In this document: positions 1 to 9,511 of the stretch, one piece after another | Numbering within the stretch: position 1 is the stretch's first letter | Layout: each line of letters opens with the position of its first letter | Source: Rhizobiales bacterium YIM 77505 | GTDB taxonomy: Bacteria; Pseudomonadota; Alphaproteobacteria; Rhizobiales; Beijerinckiaceae | DNA length: 64,000 bases | Direction of reading: 5' to 3' | Assembly (NCBI GenBank): GCA_000745135.1 | Contig: JQNH01000001.1 | Coordinates: 3,147,501-3,211,500, forward strand | The notes under the pieces: generated by a model | What the model was told of the DNA's origin: nothing | Database searches by the model: none | What the model saw: only the letters and a program-made list of their open reading frames with translations | Translations under genes and position numbers: made by a program

Positions 1-10
1 TCAGCTCTTG

Positions 11-33
11 AATATGTATCCGAAGTGCATCTT
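11..33. promoter_or_regulatory. NsrR-like operator upstream of the truncated haemoglobin
   Basis: A 23-bp imperfect palindrome has left half AATATGTAT and right half GTGCATCTT; six of nine arm positions match after reverse complementing. It resembles the known NsrR box (AAGATGCATTT and its inverse, 11-1-11). It lies directly upstream of the haemoglobin gene, and an nsrR gene with its own similar box lies 2 kb away. The identification is by eye. Confidence 0.6.
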
Positions 34-73
34 CAGGGAAGCTGCCGTGAGGCCTCATCTCGTGAGCAACAAC

Positions 74-478
74 ATGCACCAGCGCTTCGATGATGTGTCG
101 GACGAGAGCATCGCTTACCTCGTGGACCGCTTTTACGCCAAGATCCGCGCCGATGCGCGGCTCGGGCCGATCTTCGAGGGCGTCATCGCAGCCAAGGGCT
201 GGCCGGGACACCTGGCGACCATGCGCGCCTTCTGGTCCTCGGTCATGCTGACGACGGGCCGCTACAAGGGCAACCCGATGCTCGCCCACATGCGACTTGA
301 GGGGGTTCGGCCAGACGACTTCGAGCACTGGCTCGTGCTCTTCCAGGAGACATGCGAGGAACTCTTCACGGATCAAATCGCCGCCGCCTTTCGCGAGAAG
401 GCTGGACGCATCGCGCAAAGCCTGCAATTTGGCATGTTCTACCGGCCCGAGGAGCATCAGCCGCGGGCGGTTTCGTGA
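74..478 (+). CDS. Group III truncated haemoglobin (2/2 globin)
   Basis: A 134-aa globin of the trHb3 (C-type) family, a cytoplasmic haem protein linked in other bacteria to nitric oxide or low-oxygen chemistry. The sequence shows the family features DRFYAKIRAD near the N-terminus, RAFWSSVML and GRYKGNP in the middle, and the likely proximal histidine in MLAHMRL, followed by FEHWLVLFQETC. I chose ATG 74 because an NsrR-like box covers 11-33. GTG 62, preceded by GTGAGG, is an equally reasonable start. An in-frame ATG at 8 would place the operator inside the coding region. The stop overlaps the GTG start of the next gene, so the two are probably translationally coupled. Repression by NsrR and induction by NO are inferred from the box. 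Confidence 0.85.
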   Translation: MHQRFDDVSDESIAYLVDRFYAKIRADARLGPIFEGVIAAKGWPGHLATMRAFWSSVMLTTGRYKGNPMLAHMRLEGVRPDDFEHWLVLFQETCEELFTDQIAAAFREKAGRIAQSLQFGMFYRPEEHQPRAVS

Positions 479-975
479 TCTGCGCGGTCACCGTAAAAGC
501 GGTCGCGCGCCAGGTATGTTTGATCTGGGCAGGGCTGGTGATTGGGGTATCTTTCCTGGCAACGCCGGCGAAGTTCCTCGCGCCCTCGCTCTCCCTTCTT
601 CCCGCTCTCGATGTCGGCCGGCAAACCTTTTTCGTGCTCAACCGCGTCGAACTCATACTCGGCCTCGTGCTCGCCACCGTTCCCTTGTGGTCATCGGCAC
701 CCCGATCCGCGCGCTTGCTGATCTGGGTGATGCCGGGGCTACTCGCGGTCGTGCAAGCGGCGTGGCTGCTTCCGATGCTCGATGCGAGGGTTGAGCAGAT
801 GATGGCTGGTGGCGTCCCGGAGCCATCCCCGCTGCATCAAGTCTATGTCGGCGTGGAGCTGGCGAAGCTGGCGCTGCTTCTCGGCCTCGGGCTCATCGGA
901 GCACATGGCCGCGCGCATACGGCCGAGCAATCACGCCGCCAAACGGTGGCGATTCCGTACGGGAAGGAGACATAG
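475..975 (+). CDS. Four-helix membrane protein, second gene of the haemoglobin operon
   Basis: A 166-aa integral membrane protein with about four hydrophobic helices, including stretches around VCLIWAGLVIGVSFLATP, ELILGLVLATVPLW, LIWVMPGLLAVVQAAWLL and LALLLGLGLIGAH. The start is a GTG whose last two bases belong to the TGA of the globin gene, a coupling arrangement, so the longer upstream reading is unlikely. I do not recognise a named family with confidence (DUF4149-like is possible). Its position suggests a role next to the NO/oxygen-binding globin under the same NsrR control. Confidence 0.7.
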   Translation: MICAVTVKAVARQVCLIWAGLVIGVSFLATPAKFLAPSLSLLPALDVGRQTFFVLNRVELILGLVLATVPLWSSAPRSARLLIWVMPGLLAVVQAAWLLPMLDARVEQMMAGGVPEPSPLHQVYVGVELAKLALLLGLGLIGAHGRAHTAEQSRRQTVAIPYGKET

Positions 976-976
976 A

Positions 977-1204
977 ATGTCGGAGACCTGGCTCCCTTCG
1001 CTGACCACGCCAACGCCGCAGGCTGGATTCGAGCTTGCGGTCAAGCTCGCGCGCATGGGCGTGAAGGTCACGCAGCCCTCCGACGAGATTCGTGGAAAGC
1101 TCCGGGCAGCCTATGAACAGGACACCGCTCAGCTCATCGCGGTCTCGCAGGTCGTTGCGATCCACTACCAAACCATCGCCGCCGCCAACGACTACTGGCG
1201 CTGA
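977..1204 (+). CDS. Small soluble protein of unknown function (75 aa)
   Basis: A 75-aa protein starting at ATG 977 behind a strong GGAAGGAGA ribosome binding site inside the end of the preceding gene. No signal peptide or membrane helix is visible. The C-terminal half (YEQDTAQLIAVSQVVAIHYQ) looks helical. It is the third gene of the putative NsrR-controlled haemoglobin operon. Function is unknown. Confidence 0.6.
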   Translation: MSETWLPSLTTPTPQAGFELAVKLARMGVKVTQPSDEIRGKLRAAYEQDTAQLIAVSQVVAIHYQTIAAANDYWR

Positions 1205-1247
1205 CGGCGCTGGCCTGATCGGCTCTTTGGGTCGCGCCTCGACCGGT

Positions 1248-1628
1248 TCAGGCGCTCGGCTTGCGCAGCGAGGCCGGCAGTTCCCGATCACCGAAGTCGA
1301 TGATCCCTCGCTGGATGACGCGTCCGCTCGAGTCGACCACGAGCCGAAACCGTCGGGCTTTGTGGAAGAACGTCAGCCGGTAGCGCCCGGTGTCCTCGTC
1401 GGCACCGCGTTCGCACAAGCTCGTAATCTCGCCGCACCGTATTAGGCCTGGTACCTCGAAAGGTTGAAGGTCTAAACCATGCGCAATGACTTCTGCATCG
1501 AGCTCGATGTCCCCGTCTCGAAACTCGACTTGGGTCAGGACAGCGCGCTGGTTTCGGCCGGACTCGGGAGGCGGCTGGTGCTCGGCCGAGGAGGGGAGGA
1601 CAGTCTCACCTGAAGCGCACGATCCCAT
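1248..1628 (-). CDS. DUF6522-like protein, cotranscribed with nsrR
   Basis: A 126-aa protein starting at ATG 1628 behind a perfect AGGAGG site, 35 bp after the nsrR stop, so it probably belongs to the nsrR transcript. From about residue 35 it aligns closely with the protein at 6007-6327: both have the pattern E-GDGAIELDA/I..GL, then the segments GADEDTGRYRLTFF, RFRLVVDSSG and VIQRGIIDFGD. The first 30 residues are low-complexity and not shared. The family name DUF6522 is my recollection, and its function is not known to me. Confidence 0.7.
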   Translation of the reverse strand: MGSCASGETVLPSSAEHQPPPESGRNQRAVLTQVEFRDGDIELDAEVIAHGLDLQPFEVPGLIRCGEITSLCERGADEDTGRYRLTFFHKARRFRLVVDSSGRVIQRGIIDFGDRELPASLRKPSA

Positions 1629-1663
1629 GGCGACCTCCTGCTGATCGGGACACACGTCCCTGG

Positions 1664-2149
1664 TTACGATAGCCGCGACGCGCGCCGGCCGGAGGTGCGG
1701 CGTGCGCCATCGCTCGGAACCATCGATAGCAGCGCACGGAGCTGAGCTTCGGGGCGCGCGAGGTCGGCAAGAGTGTAGCCGTCAAGAGTCTCGAGAAAGG
1801 TTTCCAGAGCGTTTTGCATCGCTTCGCGCAGAACGCATTTCGGCCAGATCGCGCACGGCGCGTCGACCGGATGGAAGCAGGGGACGAGCGCCAAGTCGGG
1901 TTCCGTGCGACGCACCACATCCCCGAGTACGATCGTCTCGGCCGCGCGCGCCAGGCGCAATCCGCCATTCTTGCCGCGCACGCTCGTGACATAGCCCGCG
2001 AGCCCTAGCTGGTGCGCGACTTTCATCAGGTGATTACGCGAAATCCCGTAACTCTCCGCGACCTCCGCGATCGTGGCGAGCCCGTCCTCCTTCACGGCCA
2101 GATACATCAGCAAGCGCAGCGAGAAGTCGGTGTAGACGGTCAGGCGCAA
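1664..2149 (-). CDS. nsrR: NsrR, Rrf2-family nitric-oxide-sensing repressor
   Basis: A 161-aa Rrf2-family regulator that begins MRLTVYTDFSLRLLMYLAV, the characteristic NsrR start. A winged-helix region contains VAESYGISRNHLMKV and GYVTSVRGKNGGLRLA. Three cysteines, CFHPVDAPC and WPKC, lie at about residues 92-108 and fit the [4Fe-4S] ligands of NsrR, whose cluster reacts with NO and releases DNA (family knowledge). The gene is divergent from ctaD and has an NsrR-like palindrome just upstream, so autoregulation is likely. The DUF6522 gene follows on the same strand. Confidence 0.88.
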   Translation of the reverse strand: MRLTVYTDFSLRLLMYLAVKEDGLATIAEVAESYGISRNHLMKVAHQLGLAGYVTSVRGKNGGLRLARAAETIVLGDVVRRTEPDLALVPCFHPVDAPCAIWPKCVLREAMQNALETFLETLDGYTLADLARPEAQLRALLSMVPSDGARRTSGRRASRLS

Positions 2150-2169
2150 GCGGGTGCCTCCAATCTATA

Positions 2170-2192
2170 AACATGTATCTGAGATATTGCTT
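2170..2192. promoter_or_regulatory. NsrR-like operator between nsrR and ctaD
   Basis: A 23-bp imperfect palindrome has left half AACATGTATCT and right half AGATATTGCTT, with seven of eleven arm positions symmetric. It lies 20 bp upstream of the nsrR start and 158 bp upstream of ctaD. It shares the ATGTAT core with the box at 11-33. It could serve both divergent promoters. Confidence 0.5.
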
Positions 2193-2281
2193 TAGTGCAA
2201 GAGCGGCGTAACATGCCGACTGAAGAGGCGGCCGCGCGGTGGCAGCAAGCGCGATCGCAGGCTGCGCGACGGCACGGATGA

Positions 2282-3991
<1,710 letters not shown>

Positions 3992-3996
3992 GTTCA

Positions 3997-4479
3997 ATGA
4001 ACGCCGAAGATCGCCAAACTGCCACGAACGAGCGGTTGGCGTCTGCCATCCTGGCGGCCGCAGCGGACGCGATCATAGCGACGGATCGGGATGGGGTAAT
4101 CTGGTTCTGGAATCCCGGCGCCGAGCGCATCTTCGGCTTCGCCGGGACCGAGGCGATCGGACAAACCTTGGATATCGTTATCCCGGAGAACCTCCGTGCC
4201 CGGCACTGGGCAGGTTATCGGCAGGTTATGGCGACGGGCGAGAGCCGGTACGGACATGGAGACCTTTTGTCGGTGCCGGGCCTTCGCAAAGACGGAAAAC
4301 GCATCTCGGTCGAGTTTACGATCGTGCCGTTGCATAACGAGGCCGGCGAGATGGAGGGAATGGCCGCGATCCTGCGTGACGTGACCAAGCGCTTCGAGGA
4401 GATGCGCGCGCTCAAGCGAAGGGCTGCGCTATCAACCCCATCCGAGGAGCAAAGGCCGGAAGCGGCAGCCGAGCGCTAG
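3997..4479 (+). CDS. Stand-alone PAS-domain protein
   Basis: A 160-aa protein holding one PAS domain at about residues 15-135 (ADAIIATDRDGVIWFWNPGA, AERIFGFAGTEAIGQ, RKDGKRISVEFTIVPLHN) and a short charged C-terminal tail with no kinase, HTH or GGDEF partner. ATG 3997 is preferred to GTG 3988, which overlaps the ctaD stop, because of the spacing from GGAAGG. The segment RARHWAGYRQVMATGE has a histidine where FixL carries its haem ligand, but this motif also occurs in PAS domains not known to bind haem. The position just after ctaD suggests a sensor or adaptor for the same response. Confidence 0.75.
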   Translation: MNAEDRQTATNERLASAILAAAADAIIATDRDGVIWFWNPGAERIFGFAGTEAIGQTLDIVIPENLRARHWAGYRQVMATGESRYGHGDLLSVPGLRKDGKRISVEFTIVPLHNEAGEMEGMAAILRDVTKRFEEMRALKRRAALSTPSEEQRPEAAAER

Positions 4480-4760
4480 CCGCGCTCGGGCCGGAGAGGC
4501 GGAAGCGCGGAGCATGGAATGGTTCGTCCCGCCGCCAGAAGAGAAACAGGTCGAAGAGATCGTGAGCCCAGCTCTCGTCGCCTACACCAAGGTCGTGCGG
4601 AGTGCTCGCCGTCGGCGTCATCGGGGGCCATTTATCGCCGGCTTCCAGCCGGTTGGAATGGCGCGCGCATTGATCGTGACGACGTTGGCAGCTCAATATC
4701 GATGAAGGCGTATGAATGCTCTCAGCCTGATCGGCTGCATGCTGGTGGAGAGGTTCGAGC

Positions 4761-5129
4761 ATGGTGAAAAGGATCTCACCGGATCGGCTGCGCCTCAAGC
4801 GGGCGTATGAGGACCCTGCTCCGGAGGACGGGACCCGCATCCTTGTCGACCGGCTATGGCCGCGCGGTCTCAAGAAGGACAAGGCCGCCATTGACCAGTG
4901 GGCGAAGGACCTCGCGCCTAGCACCGGACTCCGAAAGTGGTTCGGTCATGAGGCGGCGCGCTGGCCGGAGTTTCGGGAGCGCTACTCTGCCGAACTGCGC
5001 CACCACGCCGAGCAGCTGGATCAGCTGCGGGAGTTAGCGCAGCGGGGACGGATTACGTTGGTATACGCGGCACGCGACGAGCAGCACAACGACGCAGTTG
5101 TGCTGCGGGACGTTCTCCTGGGCGCCTGA
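4761..5129 (+). CDS. DUF488 family protein (YeaO-like)
   Basis: A 122-aa protein of the DUF488 family. Family signatures seen are RAYEDPAPEDGTRILVDRLWPRG near the N-terminus, the WAKDLAPSTGLRKWFGH block, RYSAEL, and LVYAARDEQHNDAVVL near the C-terminus. Length is normal for the family. ATG 4761 follows GAGAGG with a 6-bp gap. The biochemical role of the family is unclear. The roughly 280 bases before it contain no convincing gene. Confidence 0.85.
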   Translation: MVKRISPDRLRLKRAYEDPAPEDGTRILVDRLWPRGLKKDKAAIDQWAKDLAPSTGLRKWFGHEAARWPEFRERYSAELRHHAEQLDQLRELAQRGRITLVYAARDEQHNDAVVLRDVLLGA

Positions 5130-5167
5130 TGACCCGAGCGGCCCCTCTTCTCGAATACTGGTTAAGC

Positions 5168-5515
5168 TCACGCGGTCTGCCCGCCCGCCTTCGCCATTTC
5201 CTCGATCGCGAGGGCGGAGTGGGCATAAGCTCCGCCGGCGCGCATCTCGGCCGCGATCCAGATCGCTTCCATCAGCTCCTGCTCGGAGGCGCCATGTCGG
5301 AGCGCCGCTTTCGTGTGTCCTCTGATGCAATAAGGGCACTGCGTCACATGTGCGACCGCCACGGCGATGATCTGCTTCATCTTCGCCGGTAGCGCCCCCT
5401 CCGCGAACACGGCCTTGCTGAAGGCCTGGAAGGCCGCTTCAGCCTGCGGCGCCAGCTCGCGGCGCTTCTGCGCAATTTCTCTCGTCGACGCTGGATATAT
5501 GCTTTCGGACATCAT
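5168..5515 (-). CDS. AhpD-like carboxymuconolactone decarboxylase family protein
   Basis: A 115-aa all-helical protein of the AhpD/CMD family. The redox pair is visible in QCPYCIRGHTKAALRHGASEQE, the usual CxxC with the following histidine. Such proteins commonly act as peroxidase partners. I placed the start at ATG 5515, the first of two tandem ATGs, because GGAGGA lies 5 bases upstream; a longer reading up to 5611 has no such site. It is convergent with the DUF488 gene and on the same strand as the cupin upstream. Confidence 0.85.
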   Translation of the reverse strand: MMSESIYPASTREIAQKRRELAPQAEAAFQAFSKAVFAEGALPAKMKQIIAVAVAHVTQCPYCIRGHTKAALRHGASEQELMEAIWIAAEMRAGGAYAHSALAIEEMAKAGGQTA

Positions 5516-5600
5516 CTTTCCTCCGGTTGGGCATCCGGTGTAGCGCTGGTTGGCGCATGGGCATCCCGACCTATTCCGGACTGTGGCTAATCGCCGCCGC

Positions 5601-5930
5601 TTACCGGTCAAACAGGATCGTGAGCAGCAGCGACGAATCCTCGATAGCCTTCACAGAATGCCTCGCGCCACCATCAAGGTAGACCCACTGGCCAGCCGCG
5701 ACCTCCAGGGTTAAGTCGCCGAGACCCAGCAGCACGCGCCCTTCCAGACAGTGAAGCATGATGGGTCCAGGCACTTGGTGGGGCGGGATCTCCCTGCCGG
5801 CCAGCACCACCAGGCGGACAGCCTCGAAGGCCTCCGACTTGACGATCGCCGTCGTCCGCGCATCCCGGAGTCCGTCCCCAAGCGGTTTCAGATCGACGAC
5901 TTCTCCCGGACGGGCATGATGCACGGCCAT
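5601..5930 (-). CDS. Single-domain cupin protein
   Basis: A 109-aa small beta-barrel cupin with an IPPHQVPGPIMLHCLEGRVLLG motif region (His and Glu positions of cupin motif 1) and GQWVYLDGGARHSVKAIED (motif 2). It probably binds a metal ion. ATG 5930 is supported by AAGGA upstream. The substrate is unknown. It may be cotranscribed with the AhpD-like gene downstream. Confidence 0.75.
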   Translation of the reverse strand: MAVHHARPGEVVDLKPLGDGLRDARTTAIVKSEAFEAVRLVVLAGREIPPHQVPGPIMLHCLEGRVLLGLGDLTLEVAAGQWVYLDGGARHSVKAIEDSSLLLTILFDR

Positions 5931-6006
5931 TCCGTCATCCTTCGCTGAGCCGCTTCCGCCGGCGAAATAAGGTTCCACTCGGCGCCGACCGGGCTATGCT
6001 CCGCCC

Positions 6007-6327
6007 ATGCCCATGATCGAATTCGAAGACGGCGCCGTTCAGATCGATGCGACCATAATCGCTGAGGGTTTCGGAATCGAGCCTTCGCAGGTTCAGGCTC
6101 GTATGCGCGAGGGGAAGATCACGAGCCGGTATGAGCGTGGGGTCGACGAAGACGCGGGCCGCCATCGGATTACATTCTTTTCCGACAACCGGCGCTTGTC
6201 TCTGACCGTCGACGAAGCTGGGAACGTGGTTCAACGCTCGGTGGTCGACTTCGGGGACCATCCGGCGCCGCCAGGGCTGCGGCGCCCGCCCCAAGCCCGA
6301 AAGCGAGAGGGGAGCCCGGAAGGATGA
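6007..6327 (+). CDS. DUF6522-like protein, first gene of the sdhBCD operon
   Basis: A 106-aa protein that is a clear paralogue of the product of 1248-1628: both share the [18 protein letters not shown]-type start, [14 protein letters not shown], the [14 protein letters not shown] segment and a final [14 protein letters not shown]. Its stop overlaps the sdhB start (ATGA), so it is translationally coupled to the succinate dehydrogenase genes. The role is unknown. Its two copies, one beside nsrR and one before sdhB, tie the family to this respiratory island. Confidence 0.8.
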   Translation: MPMIEFEDGAVQIDATIIAEGFGIEPSQVQARMREGKITSRYERGVDEDAGRHRITFFSDNRRLSLTVDEAGNVVQRSVVDFGDHPAPPGLRRPPQARKREGSPEG

Positions 6328-7163
6328 TCATCGAGTCGTCAGACCAGGTCCCGCGCACCACACTGTTCAAGCGCTTTCCGATCCCGAAGAATTTCGGCTT
6401 GGCGCCACAGTCCCGCATCGGGCCTGGCAAGACGTGGCCGGCGCCGGCCGGAGCCAAGCGGGTGAAGGCGTTCGAGATCTACCGCTACGATCCAGAGTCC
6501 GGCGAGAACCCTCGCCTCGACACGTTCCACGTCGATCTCGACGATTGTGGCCCGATGGTTCTCGATGCGCTCTTCTGGATCAAGAACAACGTAGACTCGA
6601 CGCTGACCTTCCGCCGCTCGTGCCGAGAGGGTATCTGCGGTTCGTGCTCCATGAACATGGACGGCACGAACTGGTTGGCCTGCACGCGGTTCATCTCTGA
6701 CCTTGGCGACCCCGCACGGGTTTACCCGCTGGCCGGCATGAGCATCATCAAGGACCTCGTTCCTGACCTCGAGCACCTCATTGCACAATATGAGATGATC
6801 GAACCGTGGCTGCACTCCAAGACGCCCGAGCCTAATCGGGAGCGGCTGCAGTCGCCGCAGGAGCGCGGCGAGCTCAACGGCTACTACGAGTGTATCCTCT
6901 GCTTCTGCTGCACCTCGGCGTGCCCGAGTCATTGGTGGAATCCCGATCGCTTTCTCGGTCCCGCGGCGCTCCTCCAAGCCTGGCGATGGCTGGCCGACAG
7001 CCGCGACGAGGCGACCGAGGAACGGCTCGACAAGCTCGAAGACCCCTTCCGGCTTTACCGCTGTCACACGATCCTGAACTGCACGCGCACCTGTCCGAAG
7101 GGGCTGAACCCGGGCAAGGCGATCGCCGAGATCAAGAGGATGATGATCGAACGCCGGAGCTGA
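6324..7163 (+). CDS. sdhB: Succinate dehydrogenase / fumarate reductase iron-sulfur subunit
   Basis: A 279-aa SdhB/FrdB, which passes electrons between the flavoprotein and the membrane anchor. The [2Fe-2S] cysteines are in [16 protein letters not shown] and WLACTR; the [4Fe-4S] and [3Fe-4S] ligands are in [16 protein letters not shown] and [20 protein letters not shown]. About 45 residues precede the ferredoxin-like domain, longer than in the common alphaproteobacterial SdhB. The start overlaps the DUF6522 stop. The gene order is B-C-D with no flavoprotein gene in the cluster. Confidence 0.93.
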   Translation: MIIESSDQVPRTTLFKRFPIPKNFGLAPQSRIGPGKTWPAPAGAKRVKAFEIYRYDPESGENPRLDTFHVDLDDCGPMVLDALFWIKNNVDSTLTFRRSCREGICGSCSMNMDGTNWLACTRFISDLGDPARVYPLAGMSIIKDLVPDLEHLIAQYEMIEPWLHSKTPEPNRERLQSPQERGELNGYYECILCFCCTSACPSHWWNPDRFLGPAALLQAWRWLADSRDEATEERLDKLEDPFRLYRCHTILNCTRTCPKGLNPGKAIAEIKRMMIERRS

Positions 7164-7211
7164 TCGGGACGCTCGAACAGCCGCTGCGCCGTGGATGTCG
7201 ATGGAGGAGAG

Positions 7212-7883
7212 ATGGCCAGGGAGTCCGATCCCCCACGCTCCAGACCTGCCCAAAGCACGAGACCGACCGCGCAGGAGCTCGAAGGCGCCATCGACCGCGG
7301 GCACACGGGCGACAAGGTCGCGTTTTTCGATCCAGCGGCCTCTCCCCTTGGGACCGACGACGAAGCCGCCGGCAAGCCAGAAACGCCACCCCGGATCACG
7401 AGCGCCCTTCGCAAGGAGCTTGAGACCGGCGCGATCGCAAACCGCTTCGGCAGGACCCCGGCGCGAGCGGGCGACCGGCCCGCTCTGCTAGCAGAGCGGG
7501 CCCGCCCCGTTTCCCCGAACATTCAAATCTATCGCCCGCAGCTCACATCGGTGCTGTCGATCGCCAACCGGATCACCGGCGTCGTTTTGAGCATTGGAGC
7601 CGTCGGTCTGGTCGCCTGGCTTGTGGCGGCGGCTTCCGGACCGCAGGCCTATGCGGCCGTCCAGGGCGCAATTTCCTCCTGGATCGGCCAAGTCGTGTTG
7701 TTCGGGTTCACCTTCGCTTTCTTCTTCCATCTGTGCGGCGGCATCCGGCACCTCGTCTGGGACACCGTCCACGGTTTTGAGCTCCGCTCGATCTATCTCT
7801 GGGGGTGGGTGGTCGTCGCAGCGAGCGTCCTGCTCACCGTGCTGGCCTGGGGCGCCAGCCTCCTCATCCGGAGTCAAGGCTGA
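7212..7883 (+). CDS. sdhC: Succinate dehydrogenase cytochrome b556 subunit with N-terminal extension
   Basis: A 223-aa protein whose residues from about 100 onward are a normal SdhC: RPVSPNIQIYRPQLTSVLSI, RITGVVLSIGAVGL, and the haem-ligand region FFFHLCGGIRHLVWDTVHG, with three membrane helices. The first 100 residues are not part of SdhC and resemble small stand-alone proteins with the pattern ELEGAIDRGHTGDKVAFFDP and PLGTDDEAAG (recollection, not checked). ATG 7212 follows GGAGGAGAG closely; GTG 7191 is the alternative. No better start was seen just before the SdhC part. A 26-bp perfect palindrome lies at the junction. The stop overlaps the sdhD start (TGATG). Confidence 0.85.
   Translation: MARESDPPRSRPAQSTRPTAQELEGAIDRGHTGDKVAFFDPAASPLGTDDEAAGKPETPPRITSALRKELETGAIANRFGRTPARAGDRPALLAERARPVSPNIQIYRPQLTSVLSIANRITGVVLSIGAVGLVAWLVAAASGPQAYAAVQGAISSWIGQVVLFGFTFAFFFHLCGGIRHLVWDTVHGFELRSIYLWGWVVVAASVLLTVLAWGASLLIRSQG
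7477..7502. repeat. 26-bp perfect palindrome inside sdhC
   Basis: The arm GGCCCGCTCTGCT is followed at once by its exact reverse complement, giving a 13-bp self-complementary arm with no spacer. It lies in the reading frame exactly between the N-terminal extension and the SdhC part. In RNA it could fold as a GC-rich hairpin. No T-run follows, so it is not a standard terminator. Confidence 0.8.
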
Positions 7884-8272
7884 TGATGGACCGGAAAACC
7901 ACGCGTTCGCCGCTTGCCCGCGCCATCGGGCTTGGCTCCGCGAAATCCGGCGTGGAGCATTGGTGGGCGGAGCGGGTCTCTGCGGTCGCTCTCGTTCCGC
8001 TGACGCTCTGGTTCGTCGCTTCGATCATCGCGCATACGGGCAGCGACCATGCCGGCTTCGTTGCCTGGCTGCGGCGACCCTATGTGGCGGTCCTGATGAT
8101 CGCGCTGCTGATCGCGCTGTTCTATCACACGGCTCTCGGGCTGCGGGTCATTATAGAGGACTACCGCCACTCCTGGACGAAGTTCGCCGGCATTATTGGA
8201 ACCCAGCTTGGCTGCTCTTTGCTCGCTATTGCTGGAATTGTCGCAACGCTCCGTATTGCTCTCGGCGGCTGA
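7883..8272 (+). CDS. sdhD: Succinate dehydrogenase membrane anchor subunit
   Basis: A 129-aa SdhD with three membrane helices and the family segments GLGSAKSGVEHWWAERVSAVAL and ALFYHTALGLRVIIEDY (haem-side histidine and quinone-site region). The first of two ATGs (7883, 7886) overlaps the sdhC stop. It would anchor SdhB to the membrane together with SdhC. It ends 47 bases before the CBS gene. Confidence 0.92.
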   Translation: MMDRKTTRSPLARAIGLGSAKSGVEHWWAERVSAVALVPLTLWFVASIIAHTGSDHAGFVAWLRRPYVAVLMIALLIALFYHTALGLRVIIEDYRHSWTKFAGIIGTQLGCSLLAIAGIVATLRIALGG

Positions 8273-8319
8273 CGACGCCTTTTGGCGAAACGACGCCTCA
8301 TCTGGCGGGGAGGACTGAA

Positions 8320-8763
8320 TTGACCCTGGTCGAGAGATTGCTGCCCCAAGCGCGCGACAGACTTGTCACTATCGGGATCGAGGCGCCGCTGATCGAGGCT
8401 GCGAGGCTGCTTCGGGCTGGAACGGACATCGTTGTCGTTTGCGATCCGCAAGGGCTCTTGGCGGGAGTCATCACAAAGACGGATGTGGTTGGGCAGATCA
8501 GCCATTGCCAGGGCGCGAGTTGCGTCACCCCAGCCTCCTTGGTGATGACCCGGAGCGTTGCTGTGTGTCGCCCCGGCGACTGGCTGAAAGAGGTGTGGTC
8601 GACAATGAAGCAGCGCGGGTTGAAAAACGTTCCGGTGACAGACTCCGAGTCCCGACCGCTGGGCGTGCTCAATGCACGTGATGCATTGCAGACGCTCCTC
8701 CACGAAGTCGAGAACGAGGAATCCCTGCTCAGGGACTACGTGATGAACGTCGGATATCATTGA
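8320..8763 (+). CDS. CBS-domain pair protein, last gene of the sdhBCD cluster
   Basis: A 147-aa protein consisting of two CBS repeats: ARLLRAGTDIVVVCDPQGLL with GVITKTDVVGQIS, then WSTMKQRGLKNVPVTDSESR with GVLNARDALQTLL. CBS pairs bind adenine nucleotides and often report energy state. The start is TTG 8320, chosen because GGGGAGGA lies 5 bases upstream and there is no ATG or GTG. It is probably in the sdhBCD transcript. Confidence 0.8.
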   Translation: MTLVERLLPQARDRLVTIGIEAPLIEAARLLRAGTDIVVVCDPQGLLAGVITKTDVVGQISHCQGASCVTPASLVMTRSVAVCRPGDWLKEVWSTMKQRGLKNVPVTDSESRPLGVLNARDALQTLLHEVENEESLLRDYVMNVGYH

Positions 8764-9030
8764 TCGTATGCGCAGCATTGACGATTGGTCGCCCAAGCCG
8801 TCGTGCTGGAGGCGTACGCAGATGGTGACGTCCGCCATTCGAGACAGGGAACGTAGACGACCCATCGCCGTCCGGGTAGGAACGCGAGGCGCCGTTGGAG
8901 AAGCTCCGCGAGCGGCTCAGGCGTATGGGGTCGCAGGCTTAAGCCGCGGTTGCGTCCGTCTCCGTCTGGCGATGTGCGCCTCTAACAGTAAAGATGCCGT
9001 GCCTCGCCAAGGCTCTGTAAGCTCACGGCT
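8764..9030. other. Intergenic region with no recognised gene
   Basis: I see no convincing gene, promoter or RNA here. The short readings present lack homology and ribosome binding sites. Confidence 0.5.
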
Positions 9031-9210
9031 CTTTCGACTTTACCGAAAGCGGGTCAGTTAAGGCGGAAAGAGACGGAAGGGCTTCAGAGACCCAAAATAG
9101 GCTCATGTGGCTGTCTCCGCGGTAAACCCGCCGTCCACAAACCTACGGAATGTAAAAGAGAATTTCTGCTGAACGCTGCGCGCTCGCAAAGTTGACGGAG
9201 ATATTGGCGG
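9031..9210. repeat. 180-bp dispersed repeat, copy A
   Basis: This stretch aligns without gaps to 25921-26100: 146 of 180 bases match (81 percent, counted by hand). Differences are mostly transitions. Conserved blocks include GACTTTACCGAAAG, GTAAACCCGCCGTCC and CTACGGAATGT. A minus-strand reading of copy A is broken by a stop that copy B lacks. It lies at the edge of insertion-sequence debris in both places. Confidence 0.85.
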
Positions 9211-9511
9211 AGGGAGAGGACCTGAAAACAAACCTTCTTCGCTAATCGGGGTGATTGGCGCAAGGTCCTCTGTGAGGTTCCACGTCCGGCTTTGATTGCA
9301 GCAGGCAGTTTTCATTCTTCGCTCCGCGGTCGGCGCCAAACCGCCGCAAGATGGGCCAGAAAGGGACGGCACATCAATCTCTGAGAGCGTGCTCGTCGCC
9401 AAGAGAGCGAGGCGGCCGCGCAGAAGGTTTGACGATATTGCCGGGCCCGACATCCTGCCGGACGCATCCGCCGGAGCGGATCCCTGATATCTCGTCTGTG
9501 AGCGCTCTCCT
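9211..9511. other. Region between repeat A and the IS110 remnant
   Basis: About 300 bases without a recognised gene. The minus-strand readings here are probably noncoding flank or terminal sequence of the broken IS110 element. No terminal repeats were identified. Confidence 0.4.

Noticed and set aside
79-478. A split or second intein elsewhere, judged from short gaps in conserved genes such as the globin, ctaD and portal
   Set aside because: All these proteins align continuously with their families; only the terminase carries an insert.
4514-4705. A possible 63-codon gene between the PAS and DUF488 genes
   Set aside because: The ribosome binding site is poorly spaced and no homology was recognised.
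7594-8319. An in-frame extension of the CBS gene back across sdhC and sdhD
   Set aside because: It is a frame shadow of sdhC/sdhD; the CBS domain and a good ribosome binding site support TTG 8320.
8764-9061. A 97-codon plus-strand reading after the CBS gene
   Set aside because: It runs into the dispersed repeat, has no ribosome binding site and no recognisable domain.
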